Source of the DNA: a virus
IMG/VR virus record: IMGVR_UViG_3300010157_001667
Coordinates: 27,323-91,322 of that record
Direction: 5' to 3' (one strand)
Length of the DNA stretch: 64,000 nt
The number at the start of each line of letters is the position of its first letter. Positions within the stretch are counted from its first letter, which is position 1. Position numbers and translations under genes: made by a program. This document shows positions 16,164 through 24,227 of the stretch, piece by piece. The notes under the pieces were generated by a model. That model did no database searches. It was not told the origin of the DNA and worked only from the letters and a program-made list of their open reading frames with translations.

Positions 16164-17329
16164 TAAAATGCTTTCAGTATAATCATGTTCTCATTAAAGC
16201 GTCCATTGGGTGCTGTAGCAACTGCTTTAATATCTTTAAAATACTTACGTGCCGCAGGCTTACTACCCATTACTTCTTTAATCTGCTCAGCCGGTTTACG
16301 TAATGTCTTAACTTCACTTTGTGCGGTATCAAATCCGAGCAATGTATTACCTTTAACAGTAAATGCTTTACTGTAATCATCAGCAATGTAATGATGTAAC
16401 TTACGTTTTGCACTATCATAAATCCAAGCCTCACTAGCTCCATGTAATTTGATCGGACTAATGCTTGCCAAATCAAGTTTGCTTGCAGTATCTTTAAATA
16501 CTTTTTGATATTTCAATTTAGCTACAATTTTCTCAACAGGCACAGCTTTACGTGCCCTAGGAGCTTTAGCGGCTTTCTTAACACTAATGTAACTGTTCAA
16601 ATCATTGATAACCAATTCAATGAACTTAACAATGTTCTTAACTTGCGTTTTAGTTAAATGGTCGTAACCTTGCACTAGTTGTGCATCGGTACCTTTGAGT
16701 AACTCCTCAAACTCATTTTGTTTCTTTTTCCATACTTCAGTTAAAATACTGATATGTTGTGGCATCACATTCTTTTTAGCGACTTCATCCATAGGACGTA
16801 GTGTGTGCTTTGTAGGTGCACCAGATGTAATGAACTCATCAAACAATCCTTCAAGTTCACCACCAGCTTCACGTGCTTTGTCACGCAAAATTTCCTGAAT
16901 GTTGGGTCGTGATGGTGCCTCAACTTCAACTTTTTCTTCTTCCGGTTTGTGTACTAACTTTAGCAAACGATTGATTTCGTTTTCAAGTGTTAGTTCCTCA
17001 TGCTCGGTTAATGATAGTCCACGCAATTGCATACGTGCTAACCAGCACAATGTTAGTAAGAATTCATTTTCATGTATCTTACGCATAATCTTAGCATCAG
17101 TAGGACGTTTATTGTATTCCAAATATTGGGACAATAATTCTTTAGCGTCTTTCTTACCATAAAAACGATGATACCAAGTAAAACTACGCATCAATGCGAC
17201 TCTACGTTTATCCTCATCTGGTTGTAGTACAAATAAGGGTTCATCCCCATAATGTTGTACATCTGCATCCCGAGGATTCAATGCTTTAACTAGACTATGG
17301 TCCTCTGTATTACGCTTACGTGTTGCCAT
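16163..17329 (-). CDS. Conserved early phage protein of unknown function
   Basis: 388 residues from the ATG at 17327-17329 (MATRKRNTEDHSL), chosen because AAAGGAGTGCC lies just before it and the sigma70 promoter at 17357-17385 lies inside the longer frame. Residues ~1-130 are helical; a charged region with KPEEEKVEVEAPSRP follows; the C-terminal half has basic KKAAKAPRARKA and a compact end with DDYSKAFTVKGNTLLGFD. No enzyme motif. It heads a two-gene early operon with mazG and is divergent from gp14. Family recalled from marine T4-like phages, without a role. Confidence 0.65.
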   Translation of the reverse strand: MATRKRNTEDHSLVKALNPRDADVQHYGDEPLFVLQPDEDKRRVALMRSFTWYHRFYGKKDAKELLSQYLEYNKRPTDAKIMRKIHENEFLLTLCWLARMQLRGLSLTEHEELTLENEINRLLKLVHKPEEEKVEVEAPSRPNIQEILRDKAREAGGELEGLFDEFITSGAPTKHTLRPMDEVAKKNVMPQHISILTEVWKKKQNEFEELLKGTDAQLVQGYDHLTKTQVKNIVKFIELVINDLNSYISVKKAAKAPRARKAVPVEKIVAKLKYQKVFKDTASKLDLASISPIKLHGASEAWIYDSAKRKLHHYIADDYSKAFTVKGNTLLGFDTAQSEVKTLRKPAEQIKEVMGSKPAARKYFKDIKAVATAPNGRFNENMIILKAF

Positions 17330-17356
17330 TAGGCACTCCTTTGTATTGATTTTATT

Positions 17357-17385
17357 ATTATAACATAACCCATATTTATTGTCAA
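17357..17385 (-). promoter_or_regulatory. Early sigma70-type promoter
   Basis: Minus strand: TTGACA at 17380-17385, 17-base spacer starting ATAAAT, TATAAT at 17357-17362. It drives the 388-residue protein and mazG. Confidence 0.88.
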
Positions 17386-17412
17386 CCTTAGGATTCAAGC
17401 GTAGGACATTGC

Positions 17413-17420
17413 GATAAATA
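17413..17420 (+). promoter_or_regulatory. Late promoter box GATAAATA (plus strand)
   Basis: GATAAATA followed by CTATT and the ATG of gp14 at 17426. With T4 geometry the first transcribed base would be the A of the ATG. Divergent from the early promoter at 17357. Confidence 0.7.
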
Positions 17421-17425
17421 CTATT

Positions 17426-19120
17426 ATGCCAAAACTGTCACTATACCGCCCAAATAAACAAAATGATTATCGTTTCTTCGATAGGACAATATCCGAAGAA
17501 TTACGTGTTGGCGGCACGGATTTATACATTCACAAGTATTTAGGTCCAACTAATCAAGGACCTAGTATTGATTATACTCAACCAGAATATGATAGTTTAA
17601 ATCCTACTAATATTCAGGATCTATTATTCCTAGAGAATAGAGATAGAACATACGATCCAAACATTTATAGATTACGTGGTCACTATAATGTACAGAATTT
17701 AGACTTTGATTTAAGTCAATTTGGTTTATTTTTAAATAACGATATTATCTTTATCAATGTACATTATAATGATATGATTGATATTGTTGGTCGCAAGTTA
17801 ATGGTGGGTGATGTATTAGAATTACCTCACTTATTAGATTATAATCCATTAAAAGAAACTATCCCAGTAGCATTAAAAAGATTTTATAGTATTACTGATG
17901 CTAACTTTTCCAGTGAAGGATTTAGTCAAACATGGTATCCACATATGTGGCGTATTAAATGTGAACCATTAGTTGACAGTGAAGAATTTAGTCAAATATT
18001 AGCTGAACCAATTAACCAAGATAACTATTTAGGATTATGGGATAAAGATAAAACATATCCACCGGGTTATGTTATTACATTTGGTGATAAGAATTATGTC
18101 AGTAAAATAGAAGTACCTATTGGCATTATGCCACCAAATCCAACATATTGGGAGTTAGATACGGCATCAAATCTTAAAGATATTCTCGCTACTTATAATA
18201 AGAATATTGCAATTAATAATGCGGCATTGGAAGAGGCTAAACGTCTTGTACCTAAATCAGGATATGATAATAATAATTTATATATTGTGCCTACATATGG
18301 TGTATTTGAAACTGATACACAATTATCAGGTAAATATAATCAACCTGCACCACCTGTTAATGTTATAATATCAAACTTTGGTCCGCCTACTGCTACTGTA
18401 CAAATGATGCGTTCTTCACAATATAGAAACGCTAGCCCAGTATTACGTATACCTGCTAATTCAGTAAAAACAATTTGGGATATGACACATGAAGGCGGTG
18501 CAATAGAACCTAGTGCAACGTTGTCATTACGATCAATGACCATTAAACCTACATTAACTGACACTGGTTCAGGTGCAGTATCAGGTGATATTGTATTGAC
18601 ACTTGATAGTATTGGCGTCATTACAGGACCATATGGTACAGCAGATAATACATATGCAACGGCTGACCAGAATCCAGAATTACCAGGATTTACCGATGAG
18701 ATAACACCAGACATGGACTTTAGAGCAGATTGTGATCCACGATTCCAATTCATTGCACGTAGTAGTCCAAGAAGTTTTGGATATACAACAGGTTACTTAG
18801 ATGGTACAGGTGAAGCTCCAAATGGATTCCCAACAGGTGCTGGCATTAGTTTCCCGCAAAATCCTCAAGTAGGAGATTATTTCTTACGTATAGATTATTT
18901 GCCACAATTACTATATCGTTGGGATGGTCAATTGTGGATAAGAATTTCACAAAATGTAAGAACAGATACCGGTATGACTACAGGAGATTTGTCACAACAA
19001 TCTAGCTTCATAAATAATAGCAATGTAACAGTATTAACTGATGGCACAACTACTACACAGAAACAGGCATTGAGTACAATACTTACAATTGCACCAGACA
19101 CGATACCACCACAACCTTAA
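17426..19120 (+). CDS. gp14: Neck protein (T4 gp14-like), enlarged
   Basis: 564 residues against 256 in T4. The N-terminal ~190 residues hold the gp14 core: RFFDRTISEELRVGGTDLYIHKYLG, YDPNIYRLRGHYNVQNLDF, SQFGLFLNNDIIFINVHYND, MVGDVLELPHL and FSQTWYPHMWRIKCEPL. A middle beta-rich region follows, and near residues 470-500 the segment GDYFLRIDYLPQLLYRWDG, W..I is typical of cyanophage gp14. It pairs with gp13 in the collar. One of two virion genes in a plus-strand operon with gp15. No ribosome site; the start sits 5 bases after a late box. Confidence 0.78.
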   Translation: MPKLSLYRPNKQNDYRFFDRTISEELRVGGTDLYIHKYLGPTNQGPSIDYTQPEYDSLNPTNIQDLLFLENRDRTYDPNIYRLRGHYNVQNLDFDLSQFGLFLNNDIIFINVHYNDMIDIVGRKLMVGDVLELPHLLDYNPLKETIPVALKRFYSITDANFSSEGFSQTWYPHMWRIKCEPLVDSEEFSQILAEPINQDNYLGLWDKDKTYPPGYVITFGDKNYVSKIEVPIGIMPPNPTYWELDTASNLKDILATYNKNIAINNAALEEAKRLVPKSGYDNNNLYIVPTYGVFETDTQLSGKYNQPAPPVNVIISNFGPPTATVQMMRSSQYRNASPVLRIPANSVKTIWDMTHEGGAIEPSATLSLRSMTIKPTLTDTGSGAVSGDIVLTLDSIGVITGPYGTADNTYATADQNPELPGFTDEITPDMDFRADCDPRFQFIARSSPRSFGYTTGYLDGTGEAPNGFPTGAGISFPQNPQVGDYFLRIDYLPQLLYRWDGQLWIRISQNVRTDTGMTTGDLSQQSSFINNSNVTVLTDGTTTTQKQALSTILTIAPDTIPPQP

Positions 19121-19129
19121 AGAATATAT

Positions 19130-20506
19130 ATGGCAGCTTTCTTCTATGATAATCAGGTACGCAGATTTTTAATTCAATTTGCGAAAATTTTTTCCAATTG
19201 GGAAGTTACCAAAGGTAAAGATCCTGCAGGTAATGAGATATTTGTTCGTGTTCCTATTATGTATGGTGATAGTAGTAGACAAGCTAGCACTATCATAGCT
19301 AATAACAGTGCAAGTAATTTGCCGAGTGCACCACTGATGACTTATTATATCAGTGGATTAGAATACGATCAAAAACGTACACAGGACCCTACGTTCATTG
19401 ATAAGATACAAGTTCGTCAACGTGCATACAATAATGACACACAAAATTATGAGCAAGTACAGGGGCAAGCATTTACAGTTGAAAGATTAATGCCCGTACC
19501 TTATACATTAAGAATAACAGTTGATTTATGGACTACTAATTATCAACAGAAATTGGAATTAGTTGAACAATTAGGCACATTGTTTAATCCATCATTAGAA
19601 ATACAAAGTACTGATAACTTCATTGATTGGACAAGTTTAAGTGTTGTATATCAAGATGGTATAACATTTACCAGTCGCAGTATACCACAGGGTACAGGTA
19701 ATCCTATTGATGTATTAAGTTGGAAATTTTATATGCCCATCTGGTTAAGCAATGCCGCTAAACTTAAAAAGATGGGTGTTATCGAAAAAGTTATTGCCAG
19801 TATCTTTAAAGGTCAAGCACTACAAGATATACAAGATGATGATTTGTTATTGGGTACTCGACAAAAGATTACACCATATGGATACAAACTATTGTTGATA
19901 GGTAATAGACTTCAACTATTACCTGCTGATGAAGCATTTTATCCAAGCAATGAAAGTTTAGAATACCCTCCTCCACCTGACACAAGTTTATATTGGAGTA
20001 GTTTATTAAATGTATATGGAACATTACGTCCGGGTATCAGTCAAATATGGTTACAAAATCCATTTATGACCACTGATATCGTAGGTACTATTGTTCCTGA
20101 TCCATTAGATGATAGATTATTAATATATGATATCGATGCCGACACCCTGCCACAAAACACATTGGATCCTGTAGACAGTGTAATTAATCCAACAGTCACA
20201 GGACCAAACGCAGGGTTGCCTAGTCCTATTAACGGGCGTAGATATCTTATTGTAGAAGATATTGGTAGTCCAGACAATACTACCATAGCTTGGGGAAATT
20301 TAGTAGCCAATGCAAATGATATCATTGAATATGATGGTACATCAAGTGAATGGTTTGTATCATTTGATAGTCAACTGGCTACTACCATTGAATATGTAAC
20401 TAACCTTACTACTGCCTTACAATATAGATTTGATTATATCAACAACGTATGGATGAAATCATTTGAAGGCTGGTACGACCAGGGATCGTATTCAATTGTG
20501 ATTTAA
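19130..20506 (+). CDS. gp15: Tail sheath terminator/stabiliser (T4 gp15-like)
   Basis: 458 residues against 272 in T4. The N-terminal ~230 residues are the conserved domain: FFYDNQVRRFLIQFAKIFSNW, FVRVPIMYGDSSRQA, FTVERLMPVPYTLRITVDLWT, QLGTLFNPSLEIQSTDNFIDW, SRSIPQGTGNPIDVLSWKFYMPIWL. A C-terminal extension with RRYLIVEDIG, NDIIEYDGTSSEWFV and a Tyr/Trp-rich end is absent in T4. gp15 caps the finished tail and docks to the neck. It starts 9 bases after gp14 and its end overlaps the convergent GIY-YIG-like gene by 15 bases. Confidence 0.85.
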   Translation: MAAFFYDNQVRRFLIQFAKIFSNWEVTKGKDPAGNEIFVRVPIMYGDSSRQASTIIANNSASNLPSAPLMTYYISGLEYDQKRTQDPTFIDKIQVRQRAYNNDTQNYEQVQGQAFTVERLMPVPYTLRITVDLWTTNYQQKLELVEQLGTLFNPSLEIQSTDNFIDWTSLSVVYQDGITFTSRSIPQGTGNPIDVLSWKFYMPIWLSNAAKLKKMGVIEKVIASIFKGQALQDIQDDDLLLGTRQKITPYGYKLLLIGNRLQLLPADEAFYPSNESLEYPPPPDTSLYWSSLLNVYGTLRPGISQIWLQNPFMTTDIVGTIVPDPLDDRLLIYDIDADTLPQNTLDPVDSVINPTVTGPNAGLPSPINGRRYLIVEDIGSPDNTTIAWGNLVANANDIIEYDGTSSEWFVSFDSQLATTIEYVTNLTTALQYRFDYINNVWMKSFEGWYDQGSYSIVI

Positions 20507-21322
20507 TATAACTTCCCATCCAGCTAATGATTTAGTTTGCTTTCTAACCAAATTAGATGCTTGTGCATATTGTATACCCAATGTCCTGAGAAATAATGTC
20601 ATTTCATAACAGGTTTCTTGTTTTATTTCTCCGGTAATCTTATTACGAAAGGTGAATGTCTCTTTAATTGCCCTAGCATTGTTCAACCCTGAATTTTTTT
20701 CTTTGTTAATTTTCATTACTTTGGGCCTACTGTTTATTTCAATACTTATTCTACTTCTTTTTTCTTTTATTTCAGGAAGTTGATTTGTAATTGCAAGTGA
20801 TTTTTTTCTTTTATCTATTGCATCCTGACTGAATGCTTTAATGAGCCTATTATGTTTTTTAACAGGATCGGCCTCTCTTTTTAGAGCAGCCATTCTACGT
20901 TTTTCTTTTGTTTCTGACAATAAATCTGTATTTTTTCTTTTTTCTTTTGCGGCTGAAAGATTAATAGCTTTTTTCATATTTTCATTTCTTTTTATTGACA
21001 CTGCAGGATCACTATAATTAATACCTTTACTATTTTTCTTATTAAGGTAATCATTGCGCTTAGCGGCATTAAGTCTATCTAATACTCTTTTTTCCCAGTT
21101 CAACGCTTCATTAATTCTATTTTCATTAGTGAATGTATTTCTTATTTCTATAATACTAGGTACACCATTTTCTTTAACATAAGCGTTAACGTAATCACTG
21201 GATGTAAAATATGTTACGAATAGATCGGATGGGTGACAGTTTTTTGCGTATCTAACCCCATAATATTTCATTCCAGTAGACCACTCTAGATAATAGGTAT
21301 ATGGTACATTATAATATTGCAT
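20492..21322 (-). CDS. GIY-YIG-like homing endonuclease with repeat DNA-binding region
   Basis: 276 residues. Residues ~5-95 match a phage endonuclease domain related to GIY-YIG: YYLEWSTGMKYYGVRYAKNCHP, YFTSSDYVNAYVKENG, then INEALNWEKRVLDRLNA. A long basic middle with repeated KEKR units and an end with EMTLFLRTLGIQYAQAS looks like NUMOD-type DNA binding. Convergent and slightly overlapping with gp15, as expected for a mobile endonuclease near a virion gene. A late box lies 16 bases upstream with AAAGGATC as ribosome site. Activity inferred. Confidence 0.65.
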   Translation of the reverse strand: MQYYNVPYTYYLEWSTGMKYYGVRYAKNCHPSDLFVTYFTSSDYVNAYVKENGVPSIIEIRNTFTNENRINEALNWEKRVLDRLNAAKRNDYLNKKNSKGINYSDPAVSIKRNENMKKAINLSAAKEKRKNTDLLSETKEKRRMAALKREADPVKKHNRLIKAFSQDAIDKRKKSLAITNQLPEIKEKRSRISIEINSRPKVMKINKEKNSGLNNARAIKETFTFRNKITGEIKQETCYEMTLFLRTLGIQYAQASNLVRKQTKSLAGWEVILNHN

Positions 21323-21338
21323 GATTGATCCTTTTATA

Positions 21339-21346
21339 TATTTATC
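21339..21346 (-). promoter_or_regulatory. Late promoter box GATAAATA
   Basis: GATAAATA on the minus strand, 16 bases before the ATG of the GIY-YIG-like gene; AAAGGATC lies in between. Confidence 0.6.
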
Positions 21347-21399
21347 ATTAAGGTGATTATTCTATAAAAAGTAATTATTCTATCGTCATCTAATACTGT

Positions 21400-21407
21400 G
21401 ATAAATC
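21400..21407 (+). promoter_or_regulatory. Late promoter box GATAAATC (plus strand)
   Basis: GATAAATC followed by ATAGT and the ATG at 21413 of the Nudix gene; same 5-base geometry as gp14. Confidence 0.5.
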
Positions 21408-21412
21408 ATAGT

Positions 21413-21829
21413 ATGAGTAATATTTCTGCAGGTGTCTTTTTTTATTCCGGTACTACTAACCGTTTCTTATATCTATTAAGAAATGATAATAGAAACCCGG
21501 GTAACTGGGGAATACCTGGTGGTAAGATAGAAAGTGATGAAACATTACTTGAAGGACTACAACGTGAATGTATGGAAGAAATAAATTACTTTCCAAATCA
21601 TGCTAAACTTGTGCCCATTCAAAAGTTTGTAAATAATACATTTACCTATCATACATTTTTTTGTAAAGTGTCAGAAGAATTTACACCTATATTAAATGAA
21701 GAACATTGCGGTTATGCATGGGTAGGTGAGAAACAATATCCTAAACCATTACATCCGGGATTATTCAATACTGTTAATTTTGATATTGTTCAATCTAAGT
21801 TAAATGCACTTACAAAAAAAGAGACCTAA
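21413..21829 (+). CDS. Nudix hydrolase
   Basis: 138 residues. The Nudix box is complete: GKIESDETLLEGLQRECMEE fits G x5 E x7 R E x2 E E. The rest follows the compact alpha/beta/alpha Nudix fold, with WGIPGG before the box. Substrate unknown; phage Nudix enzymes act on ADP-ribose, dinucleoside polyphosphates or oxidised nucleotides. I choose the ATG at 21413 over the GTG at 21398 because the late box covers the latter. The stop codon lies inside a bidirectional terminator. Confidence 0.88.
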   Translation: MSNISAGVFFYSGTTNRFLYLLRNDNRNPGNWGIPGGKIESDETLLEGLQRECMEEINYFPNHAKLVPIQKFVNNTFTYHTFFCKVSEEFTPILNEEHCGYAWVGEKQYPKPLHPGLFNTVNFDIVQSKLNALTKKET

Positions 21830-21841
21830 GTCTCTTTTTTT
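21814..21841. terminator. Bidirectional terminator between Nudix and membrane-protein genes
   Basis: GAGAC/GTCTC stem with loop CTAA, flanked by A7 and T7, so it can work in both directions. It overlaps the Nudix stop codon and the stop of the convergent gene. Confidence 0.9.
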
Positions 21842-22151
21842 ATTTTAGCAATTTTGCTATCGTATCGAATCCCAGTGATCCTATTACAACACCAGCACCC
21901 ATCATCATCCAGCGCCATTTTTCAAGTGCAGAAACTTTGTCAGACATAGACTTATGGGCGTTAGCACTAGCTTCTTTCATTTCTTTTAGAAGCTGGTGTG
22001 TATCTTCGTTATTCTTCGCCATACAAACATTAACATCTTTGATATCAGCTTTGATTTCACTGATATCATTTGTGATGTTTTGTACTTGTACTTGAAGAAC
22101 TGCGATTTCCGTTTCAGTCTTTGGCATTTTAATAGTTCTACCAGTTACCAT
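21840..22151 (-). CDS. Small coiled-coil membrane protein, holin/XhlA-like
   Basis: 103 residues: a helical heptad region (residues ~12-60, QVQNITNDISEIKADIKDVN) followed by KWRWMMMGAGVVIGSLGFDTIAKLLK, a C-terminal membrane segment. This layout is that of haemolysin XhlA-type phage proteins linked to lysis or membrane anchoring. It starts 2 bases after the stop of the virion gene upstream, thus co-transcribed late. Holin function is only a suggestion; T4-type holins look different. Confidence 0.55.
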   Translation of the reverse strand: MVTGRTIKMPKTETEIAVLQVQVQNITNDISEIKADIKDVNVCMAKNNEDTHQLLKEMKEASANAHKSMSDKVSALEKWRWMMMGAGVVIGSLGFDTIAKLLK

Positions 22152-22153
22152 GA

Positions 22154-23542
22154 TTAAGCACTAGCAATAACTACGATTGGGTTAGGCTGACCTTCATATG
22201 TATTAGCGGCGTATGCTGTATTGAATGTAGCGATAACATCAGGATTAACACTATTAACAACAGCAGTACCTGTACCAGTACCTGTAGCTGTAGCAATAAA
22301 TGTAACACCTGTCATATTACTTGCTGAACCACATAATGTCCAATTTGTCGTACCAGTACTATAAATTGTATACACTGTACCTACACTTAATGAACCGGCT
22401 GCAACTTGCGTTGGGAACACTTCAGTGTTGTAATCATTAACACTTGAAACATATGCTGTAGCAGAGGCTGCATCAGTAGACAATATATTCATTGTATTTG
22501 GTGTCAATGCTGTGTTAGCAACATTGGCTGTATAGCATTGTGCAATTAAACCAGTTGTACCACCTTGTACTAGATACTTTGTCTTACCTTTTTGACGTAA
22601 GATGAAACCAGCTTCGTCATTTGCATATACAAAAGATGTGCCTGCATAATTTGCAGTAGAATTTGCAGCCAACACAGTAACGTCAATAGTAGCATTTGCC
22701 GCTGTTGTGCCGGTAGTAACTGCTTTCTGTGGACCATATTGTGAGGTTGAAACAGTAAATGCAGATGCGTTAGCAATAGCATCAACAAAGTATGTTGAAC
22801 CTGCAATTAATCCGCCGGTAGTTGTATCAAACACAACTGGTGCACCCACAAACAATGTTTGTGCGTTTCCTGAAGTGCGAATAACGTTACCTGTAGCATT
22901 TGTGTTAGCAACAGCAACAGTAATATAACCTGTATTTGTATCAACAAAACCAACATTAATTGGTGTTGTCTGACCTGGAATACCAGTTGGTTGAAGAATT
23001 TGAACTGCTGATCCAACTGATAATGTATTTGCAAAATCAGTGCCGGCACCGTAGACATTCAAATTAGCTGTGTCACCATAGATGATACCTGTACCAGAGA
23101 TACCAATAGCTACTTGTGGTAGAACTTGTGATCCAACGATAGCTGTGTTACCACCAACTACACCATATGTGTTAGCGTTGTTTGACGGAAAGCCTGCACC
23201 ACCTTCTGGGTTGTTGAAATATGCATCAACAACTTCAAATGATGCTTTAACAGTGCCACCAGTTGAATTAGACAATGAAGCCATTACACGTGGTTGAACA
23301 CTTAGTTGTGTCGTTGAAACACTGAATGTAGTGTTTGATAGTATAGTATCAACATAATATAATGTGTTGGTTACTAAACCACTAATGGCACCTGCGACTA
23401 CAAATGACATACCAGATGCTATGCCAACAGTTGGACTAGTTGTTAGATTTCCACCTGAGATTGTAACGATACTGCCTGTTGTTGCTGTATCAGTGATTGT
23501 TAAGACTGCTTGAGCCTTTGCGATTTTTAGAGGACGTCCCAT
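22154..23542 (-). CDS. Virion structural protein, beta-rich with internal repeats
   Basis: 462 residues, Thr/Ala/Gly/Val-rich. It begins MGRPLKIAKAQAVLTIT and carries at least two copies of a module ending YYVDTI..TTFSVSTTQ / YFVDAI..SAFTVSTSQYGPQ, plus SVGTVYTIYSTGTTNWTLCG. Cyanophage and pelagiphage particles contain proteins of this type; role unknown (fibre, head decoration or whisker). A long leader with three hairpins precedes an AAAGGAAAAAC ribosome site, which suggests strong late expression. Confidence 0.6.
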   Translation of the reverse strand: MGRPLKIAKAQAVLTITDTATTGSIVTISGGNLTTSPTVGIASGMSFVVAGAISGLVTNTLYYVDTILSNTTFSVSTTQLSVQPRVMASLSNSTGGTVKASFEVVDAYFNNPEGGAGFPSNNANTYGVVGGNTAIVGSQVLPQVAIGISGTGIIYGDTANLNVYGAGTDFANTLSVGSAVQILQPTGIPGQTTPINVGFVDTNTGYITVAVANTNATGNVIRTSGNAQTLFVGAPVVFDTTTGGLIAGSTYFVDAIANASAFTVSTSQYGPQKAVTTGTTAANATIDVTVLAANSTANYAGTSFVYANDEAGFILRQKGKTKYLVQGGTTGLIAQCYTANVANTALTPNTMNILSTDAASATAYVSSVNDYNTEVFPTQVAAGSLSVGTVYTIYSTGTTNWTLCGSASNMTGVTFIATATGTGTGTAVVNSVNPDVIATFNTAYAANTYEGQPNPIVVIASA

Positions 23543-23557
23543 TTGTTTTTCCTTTGA

Positions 23558-23620
23558 TAAAATTAGCGGGTTCTAGCCGCTACGCAGTGGGTAACTGCAT
23601 AAACTCTCAGAATGAGAGTG
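23558..23620 (-). promoter_or_regulatory. Structured 5' leader with three hairpins
   Basis: Between the late box (23628-23635) and the ATG (23542) the minus strand forms three successive hairpins: ACTCTC-ATTCT-GAGAGT, GCAGT-TACCC-ACTGC and AGCGG-CTAGAAC-CCGCT. They end before the ribosome site. Likely an mRNA-stabilising leader. Confidence 0.55.
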
Positions 23621-23627
23621 TATGATG

Positions 23628-23635
23628 TATTTATC
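23628..23635 (-). promoter_or_regulatory. Late promoter box GATAAATA
   Basis: GATAAATA on the minus strand, 85 bases before the ATG of the 462-residue virion protein, the longest leader among the late genes here. Confidence 0.65.
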
Positions 23636-23649
23636 AAATAAGGGTAAAA

Positions 23650-24201
23650 TTAACCAGTAAAGCTACCAGTTGGGCTGGTGTAACCACTTGTTCCTGTATT
23701 AGGATGAGGTGCGCCCAATTCAGTTATAGTAAACAATGTATTAGCTCCCGCTGTGGTTAGATAAGAAACAATGTTTCCTTGTCCAACTATGATACTGTTA
23801 TTAACTGTGTTAGGAGGAATCAACTCACTATTTGCAGTAGCTATCGTATAAGGAACTCCGTAAGGATTGTATCTTGCAGTTGTGTTAGCAATGGCAACTG
23901 CGGAATTTGCAGTCAATGTTAAACTTGTGTTATTTGCAATGGCTGCTACAATACCTACATTTGCGCCTGTTGTATTACCAATCCAACTACCAACAGCTAA
24001 TTCAGTACTGAATGATGTACCTGCTCCGGTAACTGTTGCACTATTAGTTGCACAAGTTACATTTCCAGTCAATGCAACGTTTGGGAAGCTTGTGGTAAAC
24101 TGAATACCTACATTAGATGTAGCTATTCTAATTTTATCTGTCGCAATATTTGCGGAAGCTGCCGCTGTTGCGCTGTTTGCTGTATATGCGTATGATGCCA
24201 T
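23650..24201 (-). CDS. Small beta-rich virion-type protein
   Basis: 183 residues, rich in Thr, Ala, Asn and Val, no Cys or catalytic motif. The segment GTSFSTELAVGSWIG followed by AAIANNTSLTLTANSAVAIANTTA is the short phage beta-module seen in many marine virion proteins. It sits between two fibre-like genes with its own late box and is probably part of the tail or fibre set. Family otherwise not recognised. Confidence 0.5.
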   Translation of the reverse strand: MASYAYTANSATAAASANIATDKIRIATSNVGIQFTTSFPNVALTGNVTCATNSATVTGAGTSFSTELAVGSWIGNTTGANVGIVAAIANNTSLTLTANSAVAIANTTARYNPYGVPYTIATANSELIPPNTVNNSIIVGQGNIVSYLTTAGANTLFTITELGAPHPNTGTSGYTSPTGSFTG

Positions 24202-24218
24202 TTTAAATTCCTATATCT

Positions 24219-24226
24219 TATTTATT
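24219..24226 (-). promoter_or_regulatory. Late promoter box AATAAATA
   Basis: AATAAATA on the minus strand, 17 bases before the ATG of the 183-residue protein; TAGGAATTT is the ribosome site. Confidence 0.5.
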
Positions 24227-24227
24227 C

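Noticed and set aside
21398-21412. GTG start for the Nudix protein
   Set aside because: Covered by the late box; the ATG at 21413 fits the spacing seen in other late genes and the family start.
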